Source: an uncultured Fusobacterium sp.
GTDB lineage: Bacteria > Fusobacteriota > Fusobacteriia > Fusobacteriales > Fusobacteriaceae
DNA: 14,994 nt
Reading direction: 5' to 3'
NCBI GenBank assembly: GCA_900545035.1
Contig: UQXM01000025.1
Span: 1-14,994 of the forward strand
The position numbers and the translations under genes are program-made. Below, in pieces: positions 1 through 7,788 of the stretch. Within the stretch, counting starts at the first letter, position 1. The number at the start of each line of letters is the position of its first letter. The notes under the pieces are model-generated. The model had not been told where the DNA came from. It saw only the letters and a program-made list of their open reading frames with translations, and did not search any database.

Positions 1-48
1 AAATTAAAAGAGATTACAGATAGATTTAATATCTATCTTGATAAATAA
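1..48 (+). CDS. Possible C-terminal tail of an upstream gene (partial)
   Basis: Frame 1 is open from the first base to a TAA at 46-48 and would encode the last 15 residues of a protein (KLKEITDRFNIYLDK). The stop overlaps an AAGGAG ribosome binding site at 47-52, the usual arrangement at a gene junction in this genome. The stretch is too short to assign a family. An alternative is that it is the N-terminal part of the following oxidoreductase, separated from it by a frameshift, because that gene has no standard start codon placed correctly behind the AAGGAG. Confidence 0.35.
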   Translation, partial: KLKEITDRFNIYLDK

Positions 49-799
49 GGAGAATGTTACATCAGCGTCCATTGTTCCTGCGAAATATGTAAATAAATAT
101 GTTCCAAAAGGATTTACAAATTCAGATAAGAAGAAAGTTTTGTTTGTTGTGGGGGATATGAGAAAAAACAGTATTACTTTTGATATGTTGTATACTGCTG
201 TAAAATTTTTTGAAGATAATAATATGGAAGCAGAAATCAGAGATTTATATGAGATGAACTGGAATCCTGTGCTTTCAATGGATGAATTCTATTATCAGAA
301 AGACGGGATAGGTGTTCCAAAGGAAGATGTGGCTCGTGAGCAGGATTTTGTGAGAAAGGCAGATTATATTATTTTTGTTTATCCAAACTGGCATGATACA
401 CCGAATGTTATGGTGAAAGGATATCAGGAGAGAGTGTTTGCCAAAAAATTTGCTTACGAGGACGGACAAAACGGCGGAATTAATGGTCTGCTGAAAGGAA
501 AAGGAATATTTACCATAATGAACTGCGGCTGGCTCGGAGGAGGCAGAGGATTTATAAACGGCGGTGTGGGAATAGATGATAAAAAATGGAATTCATATAT
601 GAAAGCTTTCAAAGTTCTTGATGATGATACGGCGGAATTTTGGGGAGCAGAAAACTGCGGAAGATTTGTAACAGATTTGTATCCGAGAAACAATGACAAA
701 GAGTATAAAGAACATTTGGAAAGATTGAGAGCTGATTTGAGAAATTATTTGAAAGATGTATTTATAAACGGAAAAAGATCCAAAAAATCATTTTTTTAA
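38..799 (+). CDS. NAD(P)H-dependent flavodoxin-fold oxidoreductase (Flavodoxin_2 / NQO1-MdaB-like)
   Basis: This is a probable cytoplasmic FMN- or FAD-dependent NAD(P)H:quinone-type reductase. Residues 33-50 (KVLFVVGDMRKNSITFDM) form the first beta strand and flavin phosphate loop. Residues 109-140 carry the family signature: ADYIIFVYPNW, then a P and MVKGYQERVF, ending in FAY, matching the 'P.yW...P..lKgw.Drvf..gfaY' pattern. Residues 148-171 (GLLKGKGIFTIMNCGW, then a G-rich run) match the strand before the second flavin-binding loop. At 253 residues it is longer than KefF or MdaB (about 180-190), with roughly 30 extra N-terminal residues and a longer C-terminal part. The given start is a TTG at 38 with no ribosome binding site. 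An AAGGAG lies downstream at 47-52, but the only codon near the right distance in frame is not a standard start (an ATT lies at 71). The start, or the integrity of the 5' end, is therefore uncertain. The physiological substrate is unknown. Confidence 0.8.
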   Translation: MINKENVTSASIVPAKYVNKYVPKGFTNSDKKKVLFVVGDMRKNSITFDMLYTAVKFFEDNNMEAEIRDLYEMNWNPVLSMDEFYYQKDGIGVPKEDVAREQDFVRKADYIIFVYPNWHDTPNVMVKGYQERVFAKKFAYEDGQNGGINGLLKGKGIFTIMNCGWLGGGRGFINGGVGIDDKKWNSYMKAFKVLDDDTAEFWGAENCGRFVTDLYPRNNDKEYKEHLERLRADLRNYLKDVFINGKRSKKSFF

Positions 800-844
800 A
801 TATTGCGGAAAATTAAAATTTTTTCAGAAAAAGGAGAAAACAGA

Positions 845-1441
845 TTGCGGATAAAAAGAGATTTTTATACAAATGATGCTGTAACAGTGGCAAAAAATCT
901 TTTGGGAAAAATTATTGTGAAAAAGAGAGCTGACGGAAAAATTTTCAGCGGAAGAATAGTTGAAACAGAAGCATATATGGGAGCTGTTGATAAGGCAAGT
1001 CATTCTTACGGCAACAGAAAAACCAAAAGAACAGAGGTTATGTACAAAGAGGGAGGACACTCTTATGTATTTTTAATTTATGGAATGTATGATTGCTTTA
1101 ATGTAACCGCTTCCTGTGAAGATAATCCTGAGGCTGTGCTTATAAGGGGAATTGAGCCGTTGGAAAATAAAGAGCTGATGTTTTCGGAAAGAAAAGTAAA
1201 AAAGGAAAAAGATATTTCAAACGGTCCGGGAAAACTTACAAAAGCTCTTGGAATAACAAGAGAAGATAACGGAGCGGACCTTGTAACAAGTGATACAATA
1301 TGGCTGGAAGATGACGGATATATTGCTGACAGCAGAGATATTATTGAAACAACAAGAATCGGAATAGACTATGCAGAGGAAGACGCTCTGAAACTTTGGC
1401 GGTTTTATATTAAAGATAATATTTTTGTTTCCAAAAAATAA
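845..1441 (+). CDS. DNA-3-methyladenine glycosylase (AAG/MPG family)
   Basis: This monofunctional base-excision repair enzyme removes alkylated purines such as 3-methyladenine and hypoxanthine. It is 198 residues with this start, close to the usual bacterial length of about 200. GRIVETEAY (36-44) contains the catalytic glutamate, E42, equivalent by eye to human E125. H53 sits in the conserved AxHS..G stretch. IYGMY (78-82) supplies the aromatic residues that intercalate and stack on the flipped base, followed by the C-F-N strand. RGIEPL (101-106) and NGPGKL (126-131) are further family signatures. The TTG start at 845 is chosen because AAGGAG at 831-836 lies 8 bases upstream and the protein then begins at the usual family N-terminus. 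An in-frame TTG at 803 lacks a ribosome binding site. The gene lies 45 bases after the oxidoreductase with no visible terminator between them, so co-transcription is likely. Confidence 0.93.
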   Translation: MRIKRDFYTNDAVTVAKNLLGKIIVKKRADGKIFSGRIVETEAYMGAVDKASHSYGNRKTKRTEVMYKEGGHSYVFLIYGMYDCFNVTASCEDNPEAVLIRGIEPLENKELMFSERKVKKEKDISNGPGKLTKALGITREDNGADLVTSDTIWLEDDGYIADSRDIIETTRIGIDYAEEDALKLWRFYIKDNIFVSKK

Positions 1442-1444
1442 AAA

Positions 1445-1458
1445 TTATCAATTGATAA
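1445..1458. repeat. Operator-like palindrome, copy 1 (TTATCAATTGATAA)
   Basis: A perfect 14-bp palindrome. Its right half supplies the TTGATA that forms the -35 box of the toxin-antitoxin promoter. The flanks match copy 2 so that 18 bases (AAAATTATCAATTGATAA, 1441-1458) are identical in both. A protein bound here would block RNA polymerase. The likely ligand is the HTH-bearing antitoxin or the toxin-antitoxin complex (inference). Confidence 0.8.
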
Positions 1459-1480
1459 AAGACTGATAAAATGATATAAT
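1452..1480 (+). promoter_or_regulatory. Sigma70-type promoter of the toxin-antitoxin operon
   Basis: TTGATA (1452-1457) and a consensus TATAAT (1475-1480) are separated by exactly 17 bases. Transcription would start near 1487, between the two palindromes. The strong core promoter framed by two copies of one palindrome points to autoregulation, as is usual for type II toxin-antitoxin operons. Confidence 0.8.
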
Positions 1481-1492
1481 AAGTTACTAAAA

Positions 1493-1506
1493 TTATCAAT
1501 TGATAA
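1493..1506. repeat. Operator-like palindrome, copy 2 (TTATCAATTGATAA)
   Basis: The same perfect 14-bp palindrome as copy 1, centred 48 bp downstream of it, just after the predicted transcription start and directly before the ribosome binding site (AGGAAGTGAG, 1508-1517) of the toxin gene. In RNA it could also fold into a short hairpin beside the ribosome binding site. Its repeated exact sequence argues that it is a binding site rather than a chance palindrome. Confidence 0.8.
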
Positions 1507-1519
1507 TAGGAAGTGAGCA

Positions 1520-1858
1520 ATGAAAAATTTATCTTTGGAAGAATTCAGACTAAGAAATTTTTTAGATAGATGCAGAGAAATAATAGAAAATAACCCTGAA
1601 AATTTAAAATTGATACCAAGAAAGAAAAATATGGACAGCCTTTACAGCATGGGACTTACTCCTTTAAATATTGAAGAGATAGTTTGCGATTTAACACCTG
1701 AAAATTATTTCAGAGGTCCAAGTCCGGACCATAACTTTCCTAATGAAGAGGTATGGGAATTTAAAGTTTTATATGAAGAATTTAGAATATATATAAAATT
1801 AAAATTGAAGGAAGAAGAATTTGTAATATGTATCTCTTTTCACGAAGATGAGATATAG
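1520..1858 (+). CDS. MqsR-like toxin candidate (BECR-fold mRNA interferase family)
   Basis: A 112-residue protein, probably the toxin of a type II toxin-antitoxin pair. The C-terminal half follows the MqsR layout: LNIEEIVCDLTPENYF (49-64), then RGPSPD (65-70), a W-containing strand (VWEFKV, 78-83), YIKLKL (91-96) and CISFHE (104-109). Compared by eye with E. coli MqsR, whose catalytic residues are K56, Q68 and Y81, the matching positions would be R65, E80 and Y91. The tyrosine is therefore kept and the other two are changed to chemically plausible residues. MqsR enzymes cleave mRNA, mostly at GCU or GCA, but that activity is only inferred here. The gene is preceded by AGGAAGTGAG at 1508-1517 and followed after 35 bases by the antitoxin candidate. 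Toxin-first order also matches mqsRA. Another BECR toxin family is the main alternative. Confidence 0.72.
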   Translation: MKNLSLEEFRLRNFLDRCREIIENNPENLKLIPRKKNMDSLYSMGLTPLNIEEIVCDLTPENYFRGPSPDHNFPNEEVWEFKVLYEEFRIYIKLKLKEEEFVICISFHEDEI

Positions 1859-1893
1859 AAATTAAATTTTCCGTATCTGATTAAGGAGGAATT

Positions 1894-2805
1894 ATGCAAA
1901 ATAAATATGAAATGACAGAAAGAAAAAGAAAAGTTAAAGTAAGAGATTTGGAAATTGAATTTATTGAAAAAGTAAAAATAAATACAGAAACAGGCGAAGA
2001 AGAATATGACAGGAATATAGAGATTGAAAATGCACAAACTTTATATAATATATATCGTAAACAAAAAAATATGAATTCTGTTGATGATATTATAAAAATC
2101 AGAGAAAAGTATGATTTAAGTCAGAGCGATTATTCTTTAATTTTAGGATTTGGTAAAGTAACAATTCACAGATACGAAAACGGAATGCTGCAGACAGAAG
2201 CCAATGATATAATGATAACACTTTCCAAAGATCCTAAAAATATGCAGGAGATGTTGTTAAAAAACAAAGAAAAAATTTCCTATGAAACATATTCAAAACT
2301 AATGTGTAAATTGAAAAAATTAAAAACTTTGGAAAATCATAAAATAACAGATATTTCTAAAATAAAAAAGAAAGATGATTTTAAAACAATCTCAGTAAAA
2401 GAAATAGCTCAAAAACTTCTTTATTTGGCAGATATTCAAGGAAATCGGTTAAGTCAACTGGGACTGCAGAAATTATTATATTATATTCAGGGAGTAGCTT
2501 TTGCAGTATACAAAAAACCTGCTTTTGAAGAAGAGATTTACAATTGGAAATACGGACCTGTTGTAAGAGAGATATATTCAGAGTATAAAAAATATGAAGA
2601 CAATCCAATAAGCTGTAAAAAAGATATAAGAATTTCTGAAGCATTGGAGGAAATAATTATAAATATATTGTCAGACTATGGAATTTATACAGTGGGAAAA
2701 TTGATAGAGCTCACACACGAAGAAGATCCATGGCTGAATACTAAAAATAATGAAATAATAGAAAAAAATGAAATATTTGAGTATTTTGAAAAAGTATATA
2801 ATTAA
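1894..2805 (+). CDS. Antitoxin candidate: MqsA-like XRE helix-turn-helix fused to a Panacea (SocA-like/DUF4065) domain
   Basis: A 303-residue protein, probably the antitoxin and operon repressor. Residues 64-112 form an XRE-type helix-turn-helix of the MqsA/YgiT kind (KIREKYDLSQSDYS, then GFGKVTIHRYENG), which would bind the paired palindromes upstream. Residues 113-165 are a lysine-rich linker. Residues 168-290 are a Panacea domain: KLLYLAD, LGLQKLLYYIQG (189-200), a partly buried F-x-E-x-I and the hallmark NWKYGPVV (217-224). Panacea (PanA) domains are known as antitoxin modules that neutralise many unrelated toxins, and are related to the SocA adaptor. The N-terminal 60 residues resemble the region that carries a CxxC zinc finger in MqsA, but only two cysteines exist in the whole protein (138 and 241), so no such zinc site is present. 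The start ATG has AAGGAGG at 1884-1890. A terminator follows at once. Confidence 0.85.
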   Translation: MQNKYEMTERKRKVKVRDLEIEFIEKVKINTETGEEEYDRNIEIENAQTLYNIYRKQKNMNSVDDIIKIREKYDLSQSDYSLILGFGKVTIHRYENGMLQTEANDIMITLSKDPKNMQEMLLKNKEKISYETYSKLMCKLKKLKTLENHKITDISKIKKKDDFKTISVKEIAQKLLYLADIQGNRLSQLGLQKLLYYIQGVAFAVYKKPAFEEEIYNWKYGPVVREIYSEYKKYEDNPISCKKDIRISEALEEIIINILSDYGIYTVGKLIELTHEEDPWLNTKNNEIIEKNEIFEYFEKVYN

Positions 2806-2810
2806 AAATT

Positions 2811-2837
2811 GTCCCCTTAATTTTAAGGGGATTTTTT
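2811..2837 (+). terminator. Rho-independent terminator of the toxin-antitoxin operon
   Basis: CCCCTTAA (2813-2820) pairs with TTAAGGGG (2823-2830), with an extra T-A pair outside, followed by six T. It closes the module and separates it from the alpha-2-macroglobulin promoter. Confidence 0.9.
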
Positions 2838-2874
2838 AATATAAAATTAAAAACATACAAATGACAAAGAATAG

Positions 2875-2883
2875 TGGTATAAT
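2875..2883 (+). promoter_or_regulatory. Extended -10 promoter for the alpha-2-macroglobulin/PBP1C operon
   Basis: TGGTATAAT (2875-2883) is a consensus -10 hexamer with the TGn extension. No good -35 box lies at 16-18 bases. The best match at that distance is ATACAA (2855-2860), so the extended -10 would carry most of the recognition. It is the only clear promoter in the 83 bases between the preceding terminator and the gene, whose ribosome binding site AAGGAGG lies just before the ATG at 2921. Confidence 0.6.
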
Positions 2884-2920
2884 TACAATAACAGATTATA
2901 TTATATAAGGAGGAAATCAT

Positions 2921-5900
2921 ATGAAAAAATTGTTGTGTATTTTTCTTCTGGCTGTGATGATTGGGTGCGGGCAGAAAAATTCTGTTGAAAACAACGGCGG
3001 AAAAAATATTGAAACTGTTCAGACAGAAAAAACAGATAAACAGGAAAAGAAAGTTTCATCTGAAAAAGAAAATATGTTCAGCATAAAAAATATTTCTGCT
3101 CATTCTGAAAGCAGTCCGAGAATAGAAGCAGAATTTACAGATGAGCTGAAAGAGGACAGCGGGATTGAAGCATATGTAAAAATTTCTCCTGAAACAAAAT
3201 ATACTGTTTTAAAAAGCAAAAACAAGCTTGTGATAAACGGGGCTTTTAAAATAGGAAGCAGTTATAATGTGGAAATTTTGAAAGGACTGAAAGCCGAAAA
3301 CGGAAAAGTTTTGGAGGAAAATGTTGTAAAAAATGTTACATTCAGAGAGATAGAGCCGAAGATTGTTTTTTCAAATGAGGGAATAATACTTCCTGCCGAA
3401 AATAAAAAAATATCTTTCAGAAGTATAAATGTAAAAAAAGTAAATGTGAAAATAAAAAAAGTATATGAAAACAATACCACACATTTTCTTCAGGAATTTA
3501 TATTTAAAGGAAACGGAAATATCTTTGATTACAATGTATCAGAAACTTTTAATCAAGTGGGAGATATTGTTTTTGAAAAAGATTATGATTTAAATTGTGA
3601 AAAAAATATTTGGAAGCAGAACGAAATAGAGTTGGGAGATTTTGTTGATAAAAAAGGGCTTTTTGTAATTGAAGTAACTTTTGATGAAAAAGGGATAGAT
3701 TATGAATTTCCTGTCGGTACAGAGGAGTGGAAAAAATACAATCTGATAAGAAACAACGGAAGAATAGGAAAAGCTGTGCTTTTATCTCATATGGGAATAA
3801 CAGCACAAAAAGAAGCAGAGAAAACAGTTGTGTGTGTAATGGATATTTTAAAAAATACTCCGATAAAAAATGCTGATGTAAAACTTGTGTCTTTAAACAA
3901 TCAAGTTTTGCAGGAGGGGAAAACAGACAGCAGAGGGGAATTTGCTTTTAAAAATTATGACAATATGATGTATGTTTTGGCAGAAAAGAATGGAGAAAAA
4001 TCAATTTTAAAATTCAGAGATGCTCAGCTTTCTTATGACGGTTTTGCTGTGGACGGAGTATTTGCTTCCAAAGGAATACAGGCTTTTATGTATACCGACA
4101 GAGGAATATACAGACCGGGAGATGAGGTGCATATTTCATTTATAGTAAGAAACAAAGGGGAAATTCTTCCGGAAAATCACCCTGCTGTAATAAATGTTTA
4201 TTCTCCTACGGGGAAAAAATTTATTGAAAAAGCTGTGATAGACGAAAGCAAAAACGGATTTTATACATATTCATTTAAAACAAATACTGACAGTGAAACA
4301 GGAATTTGGAGAGCAGAGGCAGAAATCGGAAGCGAAAAATTCGTAAAAGATATATCTGTGGAAACGGTTGTTCCGTATAAAATAAAAGTGGAAACAACAA
4401 TTCCCGAAGAGCTGGATATAAATAAAAACAGTGAGTTGAAAATAGGTGTGCAGTCAGATTATCTTTTCGGAGCTGCGGGAAAAAATTTGAAATACACAAG
4501 TGATATTCAGGTAAGAGAGGAAAATATAAATTTTGAAAAGTATAAAAATTATATTTTTAAAAATCCTACAAATTATACTTTTTATTACAATGATTACAAA
4601 GAGGGAAATCTTGACGGAGAGGGAAAAGCAGAGATAGTGTTTGATATTTCAAAAGTTCTTCCGAAAAATATCAATCTTACAGGAGCGGTTACAACGAGAG
4701 TATTGGAAACAAACGGGCGTCCTGTGATAAAGAGAGATATTGTATCACTTAATAAATTTGAAACATATGTGGGAATAAAAATTTCTGAAAATACATATAT
4801 TAAAAGCGGAGAAAAATTAAATCTTGAAGTTATAGCCGTTGATAAAAAAGGAGAAAATCTTTCAGCAGGAAGAGAGCTTGTTTACAGAGTGTATAAAAAT
4901 GAATATTCTTGGTGGTGGGATTATGACAGTTATAACTCTTTTATGAGGTCAATAAAAACAGATAAAAATACTGTGCTTTTATACGAAAAAGATTTTGTTT
5001 CAGGAGATAAGCCGTATCTTATAGATTATGCTCCTGAGGGAAACGGAGAAATTTTTGTAGAGGTTGAGGACAAATTAACAGGGCAGAGCACAGGAATAAA
5101 TTTTTATGCAGGAACACGGCAGGATCCGAGCCTTAACAAGAAGATTGACAAATTAAAAATAGAAACAGAGCAGAAAAAATATGTTGTTGGAGATACAGCA
5201 AAAATAATTTTTGAAGGTACAAAAGGAGCAAAGGCTCTTATTACTGTCGAAAAAAACGGAGTGGTGTCAGAGAGAAAGTGGGCAGATGCAGAAAATATTA
5301 AAAATGTTTTTGAACTTCCTGTTACAGAGGATATGTTCCCAAATGCTTATGTGAATATAAGGCTTTTCCAAGATTACACTGCTCTTGACAATGACAGACC
5401 TTTAAGACTTTACGGAGCTGTTCCTGTAATTGTTGAAAACAAAAATAAAAAATTGAATATAGAAATAGAAGCTCCGGAAAATATAAAACCAAATGAAAAA
5501 TTCACAGTGAAAGTAAAAAATTTATCAAAAACAAAAATGGATTATACTGTGGCAGTGGTTGACGAAGGAATTTTGGATATAACAGGATACAAAACTCCTG
5601 ACCCATATGGATATTTTTATCAAAAACTGGGAATGCAGGTATTTTCTTATGACAATTATTCGGAAATAATCGGCAGAACTTTCGGCGATGTTCATCAGAT
5701 TTTGAAAACAGGAGGAGACGGATTTATAAATGAAATGGTAATGGGAAGCTCTGCACGAAAATTGAAAAATATGGGATTGGAAGATGTGCAGAGATTTAAA
5801 CCTGTGGCAATGTTCAAAGGAGTTCTTACAACAGATGAAAACGGCGAGGGAGAAGCAGAGTTTACAATACCTGATTATATGGGAGCTGTAAAAGTTATGG

Positions 5901-7780
5901 TTGTGGGAGCAGACAATGAAAAATACGGCAGTGCCGAAAAAGAGATAACAGTAAAAGCTCCTGTTGTTTTGGAAAGCTCTCTTCCGAGAAATCTCAAATG
6001 CGGAGATGAATTTACAATACCTGTAACTGTTTTCGCTCTTGAAGAGGGAGTGGGAACAGCGGAAGTTGTTCTTGATTTTATGGGAGATATTCAGAAGCAA
6101 TCAGCTGTTTTCAGCGGAAAAGGAGATAAAACTCTTTATTTCAATGTGAAAACAGGAGAAAAAATAGGAAGAGGACAGATAAAAATTTCTGTTTCTTCAA
6201 AAGTTTACAGCTATGAGGAAGTAACGGATATCAATATCAATTCCAACAATCCATATATTTATATCAATGAAATAAGAAACGGAGAAGCCGGAAAAGAGAT
6301 AAGTTTTACACAGCCGAAAGATTACATAAAAGGCAGTGCAGAGGGGAAAATAATTATTTCAAATTCTCCGCTTTTGGCAGCTGACCACAGAATACAGGAA
6401 CTTATCAGATATCCTTATGGATGTATTGAGCAGACAGTTTCAGCTATGTTTCCGCAGATATATATTGATGTGCTTACAAGCAATAATAAATTTGACAGAG
6501 AAAAAATTATTGGAAATGTAAATGCAGGAATTGGAAAACTTGCAAGATTACAGATGTATGACGGATCATTCTCTTACTGGCCGGGAGGAAATACAGATGT
6601 GTGGGCAACAGTTTATGCAGGACATTTTCTGACAGAAGCGAAAAACAGAGGATATTATGTTCCGGAAGATATGTATAATAAAATTATTTCATATGAAAAA
6701 AATCTTGTGAGAAACAGTGAAGTATCTTTGGAAACAAAAGTATATGCTCTTTATGTTCTTGCTTTGGGAAATTCTCCTGAAATAAGCCAGATGAATTTAA
6801 TCTGTGAAAATTATTTTGACAGTTTGAACACAACAGGAAAATGGCAGCTGGCAGCAGCATACAAACTTATAGGAGAGGAAAAACTTGCTGAGGAAACAGC
6901 AGAAAAACTTTCTCTTATTCCGGAAAAAATGAGTGAAGAATATGAAAGATTGAGTTACGGTTCGGAATTTCGTGATAAGGCTGTGATACTTAACAGCTAT
7001 TATACAATATTCGGAAAAGCAGAAGAAAAATTGTATAAAGAAATTCTTGCACGATTACAGTCAAATGAATGGCTGTCAACTCAGAGCATGGGTCAGGCTC
7101 TTTCAGTACTGGCTCATATGACAGAGAAAACAGCAGAAAAAGAGATTTCAGGAATAATTACAGCGGGAAATGATAAAACAGAATTTACAACTGAAAAAGG
7201 AATTTTTGAATACACTGTTCCTGAAGAGGCTGAAAGCATAAAAATTATTTCAAATGATAACAGTTTCATAAATTATTATTGGGAAGGTGTTCCTGAAAAT
7301 TATCAGGGAGAAAATATTTCTCAAACAATAAAACTTGCAAGAAATTATTACGACGAACAGGGAAATCTTATCAGTGAAAAAGATATTTTATCCATAGAAT
7401 CAGGAAAAGGTTTCTGGCTTGAAGTAAAAATGCTTCCTGCCGATGAGATAAAAGGATATATTCATATCGACAACATTGCTCTTACACAGGTGCTCCCGAG
7501 CGGCTGGGAAATTGAAAACATAAGAGCTGTAAACGGAGAATATCCGCAGTGGGTGGAAGAGAGAACAGTAAATACTTATGTTGAGTATGAAGATATAAGA
7601 GATGACAGAGTAATGTGGTTTTTTGATTTTAATAATTATAATGCGGGAGGAAACAGTTTCTTTGTAAAAGTAAATGCTGTTACAAAAGGAAAATTTGATT
7701 TCCCGGGAACAACAGCAGAGGCAATGTATAATAATAACTGCCGTGCATATCTGAAAGGATTCAGAGCGGAAGTTAAATGA
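2921..7780 (+). CDS. Bacterial alpha-2-macroglobulin family lipoprotein with intact thioester (YfhM/ECAM-like)
   Basis: A 1619-residue envelope protein predicted to trap proteases by covalent thioester linkage; E. coli ECAM/YfhM is 1653 residues. The N-terminus is a lipoprotein signal (MKKLLCIFLLAVMIGC) with lipid-modified C16. The next residues are G and Q, with no aspartate retention signal. A flexible K/E-rich linker (about 20-50) follows. Later landmarks in order are: an MG2-type domain with GIYRPGDEVHIS (395-406); a bait-region domain from about 745 (KKYVVGDTAKIIF) to the VVDEGILDITGY strand (879-890); the macroglobulin domain from about F959 with DENGEGEAEFTIPD and ESSLPR; and the thioester domain beginning GCIEQ, with C1168 and Q1171 forming the thioester. 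An alpha-helical toroid and a C-terminal receptor-like domain follow. The next gene is PBP1C, 8 bases away. That pairing is well known and suggests guarding the periplasm when peptidoglycan is breached. I saw no frameshift or truncation. Confidence 0.94.
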   Translation: MKKLLCIFLLAVMIGCGQKNSVENNGGKNIETVQTEKTDKQEKKVSSEKENMFSIKNISAHSESSPRIEAEFTDELKEDSGIEAYVKISPETKYTVLKSKNKLVINGAFKIGSSYNVEILKGLKAENGKVLEENVVKNVTFREIEPKIVFSNEGIILPAENKKISFRSINVKKVNVKIKKVYENNTTHFLQEFIFKGNGNIFDYNVSETFNQVGDIVFEKDYDLNCEKNIWKQNEIELGDFVDKKGLFVIEVTFDEKGIDYEFPVGTEEWKKYNLIRNNGRIGKAVLLSHMGITAQKEAEKTVVCVMDILKNTPIKNADVKLVSLNNQVLQEGKTDSRGEFAFKNYDNMMYVLAEKNGEKSILKFRDAQLSYDGFAVDGVFASKGIQAFMYTDRGIYRPGDEVHISFIVRNKGEILPENHPAVINVYSPTGKKFIEKAVIDESKNGFYTYSFKTNTDSETGIWRAEAEIGSEKFVKDISVETVVPYKIKVETTIPEELDINKNSELKIGVQSDYLFGAAGKNLKYTSDIQVREENINFEKYKNYIFKNPTNYTFYYNDYKEGNLDGEGKAEIVFDISKVLPKNINLTGAVTTRVLETNGRPVIKRDIVSLNKFETYVGIKISENTYIKSGEKLNLEVIAVDKKGENLSAGRELVYRVYKNEYSWWWDYDSYNSFMRSIKTDKNTVLLYEKDFVSGDKPYLIDYAPEGNGEIFVEVEDKLTGQSTGINFYAGTRQDPSLNKKIDKLKIETEQKKYVVGDTAKIIFEGTKGAKALITVEKNGVVSERKWADAENIKNVFELPVTEDMFPNAYVNIRLFQDYTALDNDRPLRLYGAVPVIVENKNKKLNIEIEAPENIKPNEKFTVKVKNLSKTKMDYTVAVVDEGILDITGYKTPDPYGYFYQKLGMQVFSYDNYSEIIGRTFGDVHQILKTGGDGFINEMVMGSSARKLKNMGLEDVQRFKPVAMFKGVLTTDENGEGEAEFTIPDYMGAVKVMVVGADNEKYGSAEKEITVKAPVVLESSLPRNLKCGDEFTIPVTVFALEEGVGTAEVVLDFMGDIQKQSAVFSGKGDKTLYFNVKTGEKIGRGQIKISVSSKVYSYEEVTDININSNNPYIYINEIRNGEAGKEISFTQPKDYIKGSAEGKIIISNSPLLAADHRIQELIRYPYGCIEQTVSAMFPQIYIDVLTSNNKFDREKIIGNVNAGIGKLARLQMYDGSFSYWPGGNTDVWATVYAGHFLTEAKNRGYYVPEDMYNKIISYEKNLVRNSEVSLETKVYALYVLALGNSPEISQMNLICENYFDSLNTTGKWQLAAAYKLIGEEKLAEETAEKLSLIPEKMSEEYERLSYGSEFRDKAVILNSYYTIFGKAEEKLYKEILARLQSNEWLSTQSMGQALSVLAHMTEKTAEKEISGIITAGNDKTEFTTEKGIFEYTVPEEAESIKIISNDNSFINYYWEGVPENYQGENISQTIKLARNYYDEQGNLISEKDILSIESGKGFWLEVKMLPADEIKGYIHIDNIALTQVLPSGWEIENIRAVNGEYPQWVEERTVNTYVEYEDIRDDRVMWFFDFNNYNAGGNSFFVKVNAVTKGKFDFPGTTAEAMYNNNCRAYLKGFRAEVK

Positions 7781-7788
7781 GGTAAGCA

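Noticed and set aside
803..844. Earlier TTG start for the DNA glycosylase
   Set aside because: It has no ribosome binding site, and the extra residues would be translated from the AT-rich spacer and the AAGGAG at 831-836 that serves the TTG at 845.
5525..6100. 191-residue minus-strand open frame inside the macroglobulin gene
   Set aside because: It is low-complexity F/S/C/H-rich sequence, the typical antisense shadow of an AT-rich gene, with no domain signature.
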